64,000 nucleotides of DNA from Mesaphorura yosii (GCA_009869945.1 WIXG01000328.1:1-64000); one strand, 5' to 3'. Numbered from the stretch's first letter, positions 11,020 through 23,212 are shown. The notes: generated from the letters alone by a model not told the origin. Numbers and translations: made by a program.

Positions 11020-11720
11020 ATGTCTGCCAAGTTTATCATTCTCGCTGCCATCGTCGCCCTGGCCAACGGGCACGGATACATGAAGCATCCGCTAGCCCGT
11101 ACGTCCATCCACCTGAGTGACGAGTTCAACCCCGTCTTCAATCCACCATACTGGTACGACAATTCGGGCGTCTGGTGCGGAAATGTACCGCAGGACACGC
11201 GATACTCGACGTGCGGACGTTGTGGAGACCGCCAGGGCGAGACGGGAGCCAATCAGGGCGGAGAATTCGACAAGGGCGTCATCACCGCCACTTACCAGGC
11301 CGGATCGGTAAGAAACGAGCCTACGCTCAAGTCCATGCTGTCATTGTTTTCCTAACCGTTTCTGTTACTCAGATCATCGACATCGTTTCCGACATTAGCG
11401 CTGCGCACTACGGCCACATCGAATTCGAGCTTTGCCCCAGCACGCAGGAGACTGACGGCTGCTTCCAGAAACTGCCCGTCGTCGGCGGCAATCAGGAAGT
11501 ACGCGATGGGAACAGGATTTGTGTAAATGCTGGTGGCTCGCTTAATAATCTCGTCGCTCAAGTCTGGCTGCCGGCGGGCGTTACGTGCAGCAGGTGCACA
11601 ATCCGCTGGACTTACCGCACGTCTTACCCACCGCACGGCCCGCAGTACGGACGCGATTTCTGCGATAACCCCGAGCCCACCCAAACATTCAGAAACTGCG
11701 CAGATGTCAAGATCGTCTGA
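11020..11720 (+). CDS. AA15-type lytic polysaccharide monooxygenase, copy 3
   Basis: Exons 11020-11307 and 11373-11720 (GTAAGA/TTACTCAG, phase 0) give 211 residues. The ATG at 11020 places a 17-residue signal peptide directly before His18 (HGYMKHPLART), the predicted N-terminal copper ligand. The second brace His is probably His108 in SAAHYGHIEFELC. Two extra residues in exon 1 (FNPVFNPPYW region) shift its numbering relative to copies 1 and 2. The C-terminal half (WLPAGVTCSRCTIRWTYRTS, GPQYGRDFCDNP, FRNCADVKIV) is nearly the same as copy 2. It is separated from copies 1-2 by the receptor kinase gene, so the cluster is interrupted. The likely role is extracellular chitin or cellulose oxidation; the substrate cannot be told from sequence. 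Confidence 0.93.
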
Positions 11721-11789
11721 AGTGATGAACTTTGACCACGAAATCTACTAAGACTGTTACTCTTAAATCTGCACGTTTACGCTTGATTT

Positions 11790-11795
11790 ATTAAA
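11790..11795 (+). terminator. variant polyadenylation signal, LPMO copy 3
   Basis: ATTAAA lies 70 bp after the stop; no canonical AATAAA is nearby. Confidence 0.4.
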
Positions 11796-11939
11796 AGTTT
11801 CCAAATGAAATTGGCAACTGTTGCAGTTCGCATTAAAGCGCTGCTTAACTGGAAAATGCTGAATTTCGCTTGCTGCAATGTCACGGTGCGACCAAAGTAC
11901 TGGAATTATTCTCTCAATTTGTGGTGAATTCTGTGCCTG

Positions 11940-12560
11940 CGGCCGAAGGATTTAAAAAGGCGCCCGACGCCGGTGTCAGCTCGCAGTTTCTTGTTTTGCA
12001 TTTCTGGCTTAGAATTCGGATTCGAAAAGGCGACAATGGTTAAAACAGGCTGGCCAGACCAGAACAGTAAACGTATAGAGAATGTCAGTAATTCCAGTGG
12101 CAGTAAGCAAATATTCCATCCACCGTAGTCACCTCCCATTTGCCTGGAAAAAGCAATACTGGCTAGCACCTTACATCGTTTAAAAGATAAAGCCAAGCCA
12201 GTGTTTAGAGACTTAGCTGGAGAAGTTCGTTCACCTGCGTTCCAGGATTGAACAAGTCAGCAACCGTTCTGCCGTTGGAGAAATTGTGCAAGGGAAAAGT
12301 CACACAGCTCGAACTGACGACACTTGCCATGACTTCGAAGCAGGTGACCAATTCATGAGGCTTGTTGTCTGTTAGAAAGAGGCGCCTGAACCCTCGAATG
12401 ACGGAGGCAGCAACTACGATGCTTGTGTTGGGGTGCCACATGACCCACGTCCACCGAGGCTACCGCCAACGTATACGAGCAGCCTTCTCTTCCGGTCCCA
12501 ACGAAATGGGCTGACACCACCTCTCGATACGGAAGCTGCTGCTGTGAAAACTATAACTGC
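11940..12560 (-). pseudogene. gustatory-receptor pseudogene 1
   Basis: Minus-strand translation from about 12,530 reads PFRWDRKRRLLVYVGG, then in another frame WVMWHPNTSIVVAASVIRG and FEVMASVVSSSCVTFPLHNF...TQVNELLQ, and further down ICLLPLELL. The same order of segments is found in the GR copy at 13.1-14.4 kb and, more loosely, in the intact GRs at 39.6 and 42.6 kb. The 5' part changes frame at least once, and the position of the donor used by the 13-kb copy (CAACGTAAGT) reads CAGCTAAGT here, so the splice site is lost. The C-terminal exons are missing. It is therefore a truncated, non-functional seven-helix chemoreceptor copy. Confidence 0.6.
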
Positions 12561-12599
12561 ATCTGCTTCAAAAAAATTCGTTGCTGACCAAGGCATTGT

Positions 12600-13118
12600 A
12601 AGGAAAAATTCGTCCTTGAAATGATGCTTTACATCGTGCTGCGAATTTCAGTTGATAACGGTTCTTTCTCCAGTCGTCAACGTCCCATTGCCAGCCTTTC
12701 CTTCCCCGTTTATGAGTTTATGTCACCGGGGACAGATCAATTTTTATTCCAATGTACGAACACAATTAAATTATTTAGGAAAACGACTCTATTGTACATG
12801 CTTCATTCCGTTGGGCTTTTCGCCTAAATTGAGCAGTTATTTTCTACCGACTGTGTTGAGGTCTCCAAGTCGATAGCCCACTGCATTTTTTTTTCAATAT
12901 TTTAATGGCTCGAATGCGAATGTCCCGTCGTGTTCGCAGGCCGTACCTTTCCATGTTGATGGAAAGAAATGTTGAATGTGTCATGTAAAAAAAATGGCTG
13001 GCCAATTGGATCCTCCGATTTAGTATTCACCTGTTTATTATTGTCAGGTTCTGGGTTCTAATTCTTCTACGTCCTTGATTACCAAGGATCAGGATATTTC
13101 CCTGAAAAACAAATTTGT
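12600..13118. other. no gene seen
   Basis: AT-rich spacer between two gustatory-receptor copies; no feature was recognised. Confidence 0.55.
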
Positions 13119-14440
13119 TCAGGCCGTGACCGATGACGCTTTCGTGGCGCAAAGAAGGGTCACGAGTGCGTCGAGTATCCTGTACAGCAGTTGTAAAGGC
13201 GTGTGCCGTGTAAGTATGAAAAAGTTTCCCATGCTGAATTTCGGTGTGGCACACGTCTTGTAGCATGCCTGAAGGTACTTCCCGTGCGCCTCAACAGTGC
13301 TGGTTCTCTTTTCCTTCAGTCGCAAGATTCTTGAAGAGAGTTCACCCCCACTCATGCTTACAAAAATCAGAGCAACCATAACCACAAGGAGCAAAACTCC
13401 GATTAAGGCACGAAATAGAGGACTGAATTCACCACGAGTCAAGTAGAAGGAGGCCCCAATGATGAGGGCTTCTATTTGAACGCAAACAGCGGGCAGGAGC
13501 GTGTGCAAAAACTCGTTCACTATTTCGATGAGGAAGTACAGGAAACGGCACATGGCTAGAAATGATTCGTGTCGCTGGTACTCTGGCTTCAGTCGCGATT
13601 CTCCATCTTGTAGCCTGGGCGATGTTAACGAAAGCAAAAGTGACCAGATGACATAAAGATTAAGGACCCCCGGGTCGTGGGTACACTTACTCAAGTTCAC
13701 TCACGAACCAGATTCCAATGATGGGTCCCACGATCGAGAGGAACCAGTAAATTAAAAATTGTTGACACATAATGATAAGGCTCCACCATTGAAGTAGGGC
13801 CCAGAATGATACGAACAGAAGTGAGCCATGACGACCGTCAGGTAGGCAGGCGGGGAATACCATCCCAACTATTGACAGATTACATTGAACGAGATAAAAA
13901 AAGTAGGCACAAGATTGAAAAGCAGAAATCAATGAGAGCAAACGCAGCAATTCCGGTCGCAATAAACAAATCTTCAGTCGTGTCAACCTTGGCAGTCACC
14001 ATCCACTCATCTGAAATGAAGGAACAGGAGCACCTATAATAGTTTGGAAAATAGAAAACCATGAAGGCCTTTATAGACTTACGTTGCTGAAGTTCATACA
14101 CTTGAGTCACTGTGTTAAACAAGCGAGCAAATAATCTTGCATTCGAGAAATTGTGCAGGGCGAGAGTCACGTAGACGGCACTGACGAGACTCGTCATTAG
14201 TTCGAAACAGATGATCAATTCATCATTCGCTGAATTCTTCTCATCTTTTAGAAAGAAGTGCCTGAGACCCTGAATCATTGTCGCAATTGCCACGCTAACT
14301 GCGAAACTAGTACTGAGGCGCTACTTGATCCACGTCCAACGCGAGTTCCACCATCTGACATACACGAGCAGCCCCCTCTTCCGGTCCCAAAGAAAGGGGC
14401 TAACCAACAACGTCCGAAACGAGAAGTCCAAAACAAGGTA
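13119..14440 (-). pseudogene. gustatory receptor copy 2, probably a pseudogene
   Basis: Minus-strand pieces in order: an N-terminal segment (RKRGLLVYVRWWNSRWTWIK) followed by an in-frame TAG, then FELMTSLVSAVYVTLALHNFS...TQVYELQQ up to a donor GTAAGT near 14090. Next is a hydrophobic exon ending at a GTAAGT donor at 13691/13690, then a terminal exon 13614-13119 with the conserved C-terminal GR layout (ESFLAMCRFLYFL, LLLVVMVALIF, TPLQLLYRILDALVTLL). The middle exon needs a frame different from the one supplied by its acceptor. With the early stop, this makes an intact receptor unlikely, but an alternative start or unrecognised intron could rescue it. By family it would be a seven-transmembrane ligand-gated chemoreceptor channel. 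Confidence 0.6.
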
Positions 14441-14639
14441 CGTCCATCGCAGCGAAAATTTCTGCTTGGCACGGACGAAGGAGCCAGAAAGTTGAGGACG
14501 GTCAGTGCGAGTTGTTTGATGCGGGTCGGCATTATACGGCTTTCAGAATTTGGAGCCAGAAAGTTGAGAATGCTCAACGTAAGTTTTTTTATGTGTGTCA
14601 GCATTTTTGTTCTTGCAGGATTTCATTTGAACTGATTGC

Positions 14640-15125
14640 CGTCGCGCCCAAAGGATGACTGAAGTCTCAAATACTCTCTTTAGGAAAGTCATATTTAAAG
14701 CTCCGCCCTTTAAAATGGACGCTTCCAACTGTCGTAACATTCCAACGCCGCATTTCATGTAATGAAAAATACATTTGTTTGTCCTTTTATTTTTCTTAAT
14801 GTCCGCAGGAGTTAATAATGGATTTCCAAATCTATCATTTTTTCCATTTCCTGCACGCTGCTTCACCGATTCACCTTTATCAATTTTGTTTTGCCTTTTT
14901 GTAGAAAAAAAGCCTGTCATATTTAGTAGCATTCAATTATTCAGTGAGTGCTGCTCGAATCCACCTTATGCATTTGACATGTAGCTATGCTATTTACTAG
15001 AAGCGAATATTTTATGTGCTAAACTTTGTCACCTCGCTTCTAAAAAAAATAGTGGCTCTTTCTACATCCACTTCTGTGTCCCTGCCTGCTAAGGAGAAGA
15101 ATAGGGCAGTTCACTGAAAGACAAC
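14640..15125. other. no gene seen
   Basis: AT-rich sequence flanking the left end of the inverted-repeat element. Confidence 0.5.
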
Positions 15126-15128
15126 TTA

Positions 15129-15653
15129 AGAGGGAACATTAGTCTTGGATAATCCAAATTATTAAAAAATCGCCCATAACCTGTTAAGTAAAACCACTTT
15201 GGGCCTATGTGTAGAATATTTCCGTCTAATGAGGCCTGGGTACCCTGGGACACCCATATGAAGATGTGGTGTGGGTTTTGCGCGTAGCGTTAACAGGAAA
15301 ACAAACAATTATTTATTACTTATTTATTACTTCCAAATATAAAGGCAGGCATTTTCCCAGTTAACATTCATTAAAGATTATTTTAAAAAATTCAAACTGA
15401 CTTGTATTGCAGTTTTTGAGGCATCTTGAGAACATCAGTTTCAAAAATGTGAGGAAATAATACTTCCAAATGCATCCACACGTAAAATTGCTCACATGTT
15501 TTCCTGACGCGCAAAACCTAAATTTTCATATGGGTGTCCCAGGGCACCCAGGCCTCATTAGACGGAAATACACATCGACTTAAAGTGGCCCAACTTGACG
15601 GATTATGAACGATTTTGAACAATTTTTGATTATTCAAGAATAATGTCCCCTCT
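15129..15653. mobile_element. MITE-like element with about 150-bp terminal inverted repeats
   Basis: The left end (AGAGGGAACATTAGTCTTGG...) and the reverse complement of the right end (AGAGGGGACATTATTCTTGA...) align over roughly 150 bp or more. This includes a very well matched block, TTTCCGTCTAATGAGGCCTG at 15221-15240, with its mirror near 15555-15575, and GTCCCAGGG/CCCTGGGAC blocks. The element is about 525 bp long and has no coding capacity. The trinucleotide TTA occurs directly outside both ends (15126-15128 and 15654-15656). A 3-bp TTA/TAA target duplication is typical of PIF/Harbinger elements, so a non-autonomous Harbinger relative is the best guess. It sits at the 3' edge of a gustatory-receptor pseudogene. 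Confidence 0.75.
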
Positions 15654-15656
15654 TTA

Positions 15657-15888
15657 GTTCAGGCTGTGATCAGCGGTGCTTTCGTGGGGAAAAATGAGGG
15701 TTACAAGTGCGGGAAGTATTCTATTGAAGCATGGCCCAGAAAGGTACGAGGAAAAGTGAGCCATGACGACCGTCAGGTAGGCAGGCGGGGAACACCATCC
15801 CAAGGTCACATTGAACGCATACAAAAGAACAATCAAGATTGGAGCACAGAAGACTAAGAGAGCAAAAGCAAAATCGAATCGTTCAGCA
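15657..15888 (-). pseudogene. gustatory-receptor pseudogene 3 (internally deleted)
   Basis: Minus-strand translation gives FAFALLVFCAPILIVLLYAF, then LGWCSPPAYLTVVMAHFSSY and RILPALVTLIFPHES to a stop. The first two parts match the middle exon, and the last matches the C-terminal exon, of the GR copy at 13.1-14.4 kb; DNA identity is high around 15753-15793 against 13815-13855. The piece joins middle and end with the DNA between them missing, so it is an internally deleted fossil. The MITE-like element borders it at 15653 and a pepsin-like pseudogene starts at 15892. Confidence 0.65.
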
Positions 15889-15891
15889 GCG

Positions 15892-16306
<415 letters not shown>

Positions 16307-16595
16307 GTTGGTTGAGATTTGCCTCGCCGCGGCAACTTGCTTTGAATTCCTTGGATTTCATTGTTTCATTTCTTGAGCATCAATAAACGCTTTCATTGAA
16401 TGCAATGCACGATTTTTTGATTCCGTGACTCCAATCGATAAGTTACTTATCATTCGTCAGCTGTCACTCAGCAACGACGTGACAATGACAAGTAGCACTT
16501 GACAGACATGATTGACGAGAGCACCTGGCGCTGGGTCAATCCATCGACGTAACTCAGCAGCTGCATGTATGCAAAAGTACTACCCGCGAACTCCA

Positions 16596-16602
16596 TATAA
16601 AA
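16596..16602 (+). promoter_or_regulatory. TATA box of NPC2-like gene 2
   Basis: TATAAAA lies 106 bp upstream of the ATG at 16702. Confidence 0.6.
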
Positions 16603-16701
16603 TCATTCGTAGCGGAGCGTCCAATCACCATTTCTCATTTGTAGCGTGCCGTGTGCAGAAGAAACCTTCCCTACGCCGAAGCCTGTCGAGATAACGTTAA
16701 A

Positions 16702-17393
16702 ATGAAGTCCGTCATCATAATCATAATCGCCTGCTTGCTGGTTGCAGCCGCTGTAGCCGAAGCAGCCGTACCAGGATTGGCCGGCTACAGCGTCCGCCGC
16801 AACATGAAACCGCTGCTCGCGTCGGCACCGCTTGCAATCGGCGGCGCCACCGACTGTGGTACGTCCTTTGTCTTCGATTATCAGAAGCGCCTACGGGCCG
16901 TGCACAAAATTTGTTTACATTCGCAATGCGTATATGTAATTCGCCAAGCGATTAACAGGTTCTCTTGGCACCGTCTCCGACCTCCGCCTGACGTCGTGCA
17001 TTCTGGCACCCTGCCAACTGGTCATCGGCTCCACGTACCACTTTGAAGTCGACTTTACGCCCAGCGCCTCCTTTGGCCAGCTGCACCTTTTCATTGAAGC
17101 CCTCCACGACGACCACGGCCATACGATCATCGACCAGAACATCCCCGACTCTGCCGTCGTCGGCGGCCAAAGCTACACTGTCCGGCTCGACATTCCCATC
17201 ACGACTGTGTACGCGGGGGTAAGCGCCTCCAGCTCAACCACTCGCTCGGCTCGGCCCCTGTGACCTCGTTTGACTCGTTATTGCTTATTTATTGTTTTTC
17301 TTGCAGTCTGATACGATTGCCGTCAAGCTGAACGGAGTCGGAGTAACGACGAACCAAGTCTGCCAAAATATTCCTGTCCGAGTCATCAACTAA
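16702..17393 (+). CDS. NPC2-like ML-domain secreted protein, copy 2
   Basis: Three exons, 16702-16858, 16959-17218 and 17307-17393, join in phase and encode 167 residues. The ATG at 16702 begins a strong signal peptide (MKSVIIIIIACLLVAAAVAEA). ML-domain features follow in the same order as in copy 1: DCGSLGTV, TSCILAPC, an IDQNIPDSAVVGGQSYTVRL core that closely matches IDQEVPDSAVVGG in copy 1, and a late VCQ. There are four cysteines in the mature chain rather than the six of canonical NPC2. It has one more intron than copy 1, placed before the last strand. The predicted role is binding a sterol or other lipid in an extracellular or endolysosomal compartment. Confidence 0.86.
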
Positions 17394-17497
17394 GCCTGAG
17401 CAGTTCACGTCGAGGTCAACTCTACCTTAACCAAATTCTTTACACTATCTTTCATGTAATGCTTGATCAATTCCTTAGTCAAGTGAATGAATCAATG

Positions 17498-17503
17498 AAT
17501 AAA
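17498..17503 (+). terminator. polyadenylation signal, NPC2-like 2
   Basis: AATAAA lies 105 bp after the stop. Confidence 0.55.
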
Positions 17504-18107
17504 TCAATGCAGCAATGAATCAGCAGTGTTTAGGAAGAAATTGGGCATATATTCATAAATTCTTACTGGACAATCCAAATCGTATTGCGCTGCGTTCTAT
17601 TGATCACACGTAAAAGTCATGCGACTCTGACTCTGCCTGTTCTGCTATCTTATCTGTACACGAACACAAAATGCGAAACAGAACGAAGCGAAGGCGAGCG
17701 GCGAAGTGAGCTTTAAAATGCCGACTCTTTCCCGTTTCGAGTGGCATCAACATCATGAAATGATGACATGGCTTTCGAAGTCGGCAGTGCGAATGCGAGA
17801 AAGTACTTAACCCAATTATACGTGCGTATTGTCTGCCACATCGTTCGTTATTTTTAACCTTCATCGGTGCACTTTTGCCATTACCATTGATTAATCAGTG
17901 AGGTAAATTAAGCCCGAAAGCCCGTGATCAAGTGTTGCCTAATCAAACCCGTGATTTGTAACAACTTGTGACTTTTATTATCCTCGTCCGCAAGCACATG
18001 ACTCGGTGGGTAAATACTTGGAGTGTTGTGGCACGGCATAGTTGTGTACTAAAGGTGGACAGCACCTGGACAGGAGCTCAGCCGGTCTGTGAAGATCCCG
18101 CAGTGCC
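17504..18107. other. intergenic and ABC transporter 5' region
   Basis: No gene seen and no TATAAAA near the ABC transporter ATG, in contrast with the small secreted-protein genes. Confidence 0.5.
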
Positions 18108-21100
18108 ATGGAGGACTTTTGTGGATCTCCTTTTTGGGTAAGTTTTCTTGTCGACGAGGAGCTTGAACTTGTGGCCGACTTTTCATTAATTTTAACTACG
18201 AATCAGGACACGCAACTGACGTGGAACACGACTGACCCGTACCTGAGCTATTGCTTCGAGGAGACGGCGCTGACGTGGACTCCCTTCGCTTTCCTCCTCC
18301 TCTTTGGCGTCTCCGACGTGTACAACGTCCGTCGGTCGAAGCACCGTCTGAAAGACTCCGTCTCGGGGCTCAACGTGCTCATATGCGCCAAATCGCTCCT
18401 GACAGCTGTCCTGGCCGCAGTATACGTCGCCCACCTTGTCCGTCTCACGACGGAGCTGTCCGACGACGACGACGGCGTCAACGTGCAGGACGTCGACTAC
18501 GTTTCGCCGGCGCTTCAGCTACTCGCCTACATCATCGTCTTTGGGCTTTCTCTGCTGACATACTGGAATGGGATTCGGAGCTCCGGCGTCCAGTTTCTCT
18601 TTTGGCTACTGGCCGTCCTCTGTCAGGGGGTTCTGTTTCGGACGGCCGTGCACCGATATGATGGCGACATCAAAGTAAGCCTGACAAGCTTGAACTGTTA
18701 ACCCGCAATTAATTCGGTAGGTATCTAATCCGTTCAAAATTCTCTGACTTTAGAATAAACTGGAAATTATCTACCTGAGTCGCCTCATCGCAATGCCAAT
18801 CACGTGCGCACGGTTTATCCTCGAGTGCTTTGGAAACGACGCCCTAGACACGAGACAGCGGGTGGGGATCAGACTCGGGGTAAGTCAAAGCTCTTCACTT
18901 TTCTTCGTGCCACGCCAGGGTTTTTAATTCTACGTCGAATTTGGATTTCCATTTCAGAAACCAAGCCCTGACAAAACGAGCACGTTCCTGTCCAAAATCC
19001 TCTTTCTGTGGTACGACTCGCTGGCGTTGACGGGCTACCGCCGCTATCTGACTCGAGATGACCTGTGGGACCTCAACCCGGAAGACACGTCCGAACGTCA
19101 AATCACGAAATTCTCCAAGCACTGGAAACGGGAGGAGGAAAAGGCGGCAGCGTAAGAAAATATCAAATCATGCTTCATGCAGCAATTCTTCTACTTCTTG
19201 CTTGCTAATTGATACGGGCGCCATTTGGGCAATTTGGGGGTTTTCAGGCAAAGTAAGGACGGCAAGCTGGCCCTGGCGAGCATTCTGGGCCCAATGCGCA
19301 AGTGTTTTGGGGCCACCTTCCTCTTCGGGTCTCTTCTCAAGCTGAGCGCCGATCTGCTCGTGTTTGTACAGCCGGAAATGGTTAGGTAAGCTGTCTCTCC
19401 CTCGAAAGAGTGATTCTTCCTTGGTAATTGGCACTGATCTCCTCCCCGCCCGCCCTGATTTCAGGTATCTCGTAGCCCACATCACCACGGACGTGGAACC
19501 CGCCTGGAAAGGCTACCTCTACACGTCGACGATCGCCGTGGGTGCCATCGTGCAGTCGGTTCTCAACGCGGCCAGCAACAAACGCTCGCTCCTCGTTGGC
19601 ATGCGGGTCCGAGCGGCCCTCTCGAACGCCGTCTTCCGCAAAGCCCTCGTCATCTCGAACGAGGCCAAGCGTGAGTCGACCGTCGGCGAAATCGTGAATC
19701 TGATGGCGGTCGATGCTCAGAAATTCATGGAACTGCTCCCGATGATCAACTTTGCGATCGGCTCGCCATTCCAGATCGCCATCTCCATCTGGCTCCTACA
19801 CAACACGCTGAAGGCATCCGTCTTTGCTGGCGTGGGCATTCTGCTCCTCCTGCTGCCCATCAACGGCGTCCTCGCCTCCTTCGCGCGCCGCTTCCAAATG
19901 ACGCAGATGAGCCTGAAGGACGAGCGGATCAAACTGACTTCCGAAGTGCTTGGCGGCATAAAAGTGCTCAAGCTGTACGGCTGGGAGCTGAGCTACCAGG
20001 AGCAGATTGAGGCGATTCGGGCGAAGGAGATTATCTGCCTCCGCAAGATCGCCGTTCTCAACGTCGTGACAATCTTCACGTTCAATTGCGCCCCGGTGCT
20101 CGTGGCGCTTGCGACCTTCGCGACGTACGTCCTCACCGACCCCGACAACAACATCCTCAATGCGGAGAAGACTTTCGTGGCGCTGTCGCTGTTTAACATC
20201 ATCCGCATGCCGATGGTCATCTTGCCGATGGTTATCGCGATGGTCGTCCAAGCGATGGTCTCCGTCAACAGGCTGAACCGCTACCTGAACATGCCCGAGC
20301 TCGACCGGAACGCCGTCACCCACGTCGACGACAACGGGCGGTTCCCCCACCCGATCACCGTTCAGAAAGGGACTTTTTCCTGGACTGACGAGGCCGTGAC
20401 GCTGAAGGACATTGACTTTGTCGTGAAGAAGGGCGAACTCGTCGCCGTCGTGGGAACGATCGGCTCCGGCAAGTCGAGCCTCCTCTGCTCACTGCTTGGA
20501 GACTTGAAGAAGCAGGCCGGCGTCGTCAACACGCTCGGCTCCATCGCGTACGTGGCACAGGGGGCGTGGATCCAGAACGCGACGCTCCGCGACAATATCC
20601 TCTTTGGCGACAAGTTCAATGCAGGGCGCTACGACCGCGTGCTGGAGGCCTGCGCCCTGAAGCCCGACTTGCTCATCCTCGAGGGGGGCGACCAGACGGA
20701 GATTGGCGAGAAGGGCATCAACCTCAGCGGAGGCCAGAAGCAGCGGGTCGCCCTCGCCCGGGCGGCGTACAAACAGTCGTCCATCTACCTTTTCGACGAC
20801 CCCCTCTCGGCTGTCGACGCCCACGTCGGCAAGCACATCTTCGAGAACCTCATCGGGCCGGGTGGGATGCTGGAAAAAACTACGCGTGTCCTCGTCACGC
20901 ACGGCGTGTCTTTTCTTCCGCTCGTAGACCGGATCGTCGTGCTGAAGGGGGGCCGAGTTTCGGAGTCAGGGACTTACAAGGAGCTGCTCCTCAAGCAGGG
21001 CGAGTTTGCTGATTTTCTTTTGCAGCATCTCGGCGTGGAGGAGGGCGACGACGGTGGCGAGATGGACCCAGACAAGCTGTCGCTGATTCATGACTTGGAG

Positions 21101-23089
21101 GAGATGGCGGAGGGGTCAGACGGCGGAGGCGACGAGGAGCGGAAGGAGTCGGTGGGGAATCGCGAGAACCTGATGCGGATCCTCAAGCGGCTCCCTTCGA
21201 AGGAGGAGCGCGAGCAGCGACGGGGGTCGGCCGAGGCTGGAGGTGCCACCGCCAAGCAGAAGGCGGAGGCTGCAAAAGTGGCGCCTCCGTCGAAGGACAA
21301 AAAACTTGTCGAAGAGGAGTCGGTGCAGGAAGGCAACATTCAGCTGAAGGTGTACGTGGAGTACTTCCGGTCGGCAGGCTTCTTCGTCTCATTCATCGCC
21401 ATCTTCTTCACGGCGGCCTCCAACGGCCTCACGGCATACAGCAACGTGTGGCTCTCAAACTGGTCCAACAAGGCCACGCTCGAGGAGATCGAAACGGGCA
21501 CGACGGCCCGCTCGACGACGGACAAGTATCTGATTGGCTACGGAGTCATCGGCGCCGTGCAGGCGGTCGTGACGCTCGTGGGGACGGGTGCCCTCGCCCT
21601 CGTATGCATCTCCGCCACGCAGGCCCTCCACTCGCGCTCCCTCGCGCGCGTCCTCCGAGCCCCCATGTCGTACTTCGACACGACCCTCCTCGGCCGCCTC
21701 ATCAACCGGTTCGCGAAGGACGTCGACACGATCGACAACCTCGTGCCGCTCAACTTTCGCGCCTTCTCCAACATGTTTGCGAACGTTGTGGCCACCTTCG
21801 TCGTAATTTCGTACACGACACCCGTCTTCATCGCCTTCATCGTGCCCATGATCGTCATCTACTTTTTCCTCCAGCGCTTCTACGTCGCGACGAGCCGCCA
21901 GCTGAAGCGCCTTGAATCCGTCACGAGGTCGCCAATCTACTCGCATTTCGGAGAGGTCGTCTCCGGTTCCACGACAATTAGGGCCTTTGCGCTGGAGGGC
22001 GAGTTCGTGACGGAGTCGGAGCGCCGCATCGACCTGAACCAGCAGGCAGGCTTCCCCTTCATAGTGGCCAACATGTGGATCTCTCTCCGCCTTGAGTTTA
22101 TGGGCGCTCTCATCATCTTCGCCACCTGCCTCTTCGTCCTCCTCTCCCGCGACAGCCTCTCCCCGGGCGACGCGGGGCTCGCTATTTCCTACTCGCTGCA
22201 GGTCACCGCCCTCCTCAACTTTCTCGCCCGGCAGGTCTCCGAGCTCGAGACAAACATCGTGTCGGTGGAGCGCATGGGCGAGCTGACGGAGACTCCGCAG
22301 GAGGCCGACTGGGAGACGCCACCGGGCGGTGCCAAGGCGCGCCCGGAGTGGCCAAGCAAGGGCGAAGTCCGCTTCCAAAACTACCAGACACGGTATCGGG
22401 AGGGCCTCGACCTCGTCCTTACGGGCATCAGCTGCACGATCCAGCCGGGGGAGAAGATTGGTGTCGTGGGGCGGACGGGCGCGGGCAAAAGCTCATTCAC
22501 GCTCGCTCTCTTTCGCATAATCGAAGCGGCTGGCGGGACGATTTACGTTGACGGCGTGGACATTTCGACGCTTGGGCTTCACGAGCTCCGGAAGAAAATC
22601 ACAATCATCCCGCAGGACCCCGTCCTCTTTTCTGGGACACTCCGCCTGAATCTAGACCCCTTCAACCAGTTCTCCGACGACCAAGTCTGGAATTGTCTGG
22701 AACTCGCTCACCTCAAGCCGTACGTGTCGACGCTCGCCGAAGGCCTACAGTACGTCGTCGAGGAGGAGGGCAAAAACTTCAGCGTCGGGCAGCGGCAGCT
22801 CATCTGCCTCGCACGCGCCCTGCTACGGAAAACACGGATTCTCGTCCTGGACGAAGCGACAGCTGCCGTCGACTTGGAGACGGACGACCTGATCCAGGCG
22901 ACGATTCGAAAGGAGTTTGCGGACTCGTCAGTCATCACGATCGCCCACAGACTCAATACAATCATGGATTCGAGCAGGGTGATGGTCCTGGACAAGGGAC
23001 AGATCAAAGAGTTCGATACGCCTGAGAATCTTTTGGCGGACACGAGCAGCGTGTTTTGGGGCATGGCACACGACGCCAAATTAGTGTGA
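18108..23089 (+). CDS. multidrug resistance-associated protein, ABCC (MRP1-type)
   Basis: Six exons (18108-18137, 18207-18674, 18754-18879, 18958-19151, 19248-19385, 19465-23089) give 1,526 residues, close to the usual 1,530 of long MRPs. The N-terminus (FCGSPFWD...TWNTTDPYLSYCFEET) aligns with the MRP1 N-terminus, so the TMD0/L0 region is present. The first core membrane domain includes STVGEIVNLMAVDAQKFMEL. NBD1 has Walker A GTIGSGKSS (about residue 649), signature LSGGQKQR and Walker B IYLFDD. A charged linker and TMD2 follow. NBD2 has Walker A GRTGAGKSS (about 1320), signature FSVGQRQ and ILVLDEA. It is an ATP-driven plasma-membrane exporter of glutathione, glucuronide and similar conjugates by family. 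The last exon alone encodes about 1,200 residues, unusual for this intron-rich family. Confidence 0.95.
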
Positions 23090-23146
23090 TTGCATTTTAA
23101 AGTCGTTTTAAGGCAATCACGATGTCGTTAATCAATTTAATTCTGA

Positions 23147-23152
23147 TTTATT
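23147..23152 (-). terminator. polyadenylation signal, acidic secreted protein 1
   Basis: AATAAA on the minus strand, 61 bp after the stop at 23213. Confidence 0.5.
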
Positions 23153-23172
23153 CACGTTTGAAGAGGGCACAA

Positions 23173-23178
23173 AATAAA
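23173..23178 (+). terminator. polyadenylation signal, ABCC gene
   Basis: AATAAA lies 84 bp after the stop, beyond the reverse-strand signal (23147-23152) of the convergent gene; the two 3' UTRs probably overlap. Confidence 0.55.
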
Positions 23179-23212
23179 ATCTGAGTTTCTAGCCGACAAA
23201 TTCAGGTGTAGC

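Noticed and set aside
21455-22378. Long minus-strand frame inside the ABC transporter
   Set aside because: Produced by GC-rich codon bias of the sense strand; its translation is charged low-complexity without domains.
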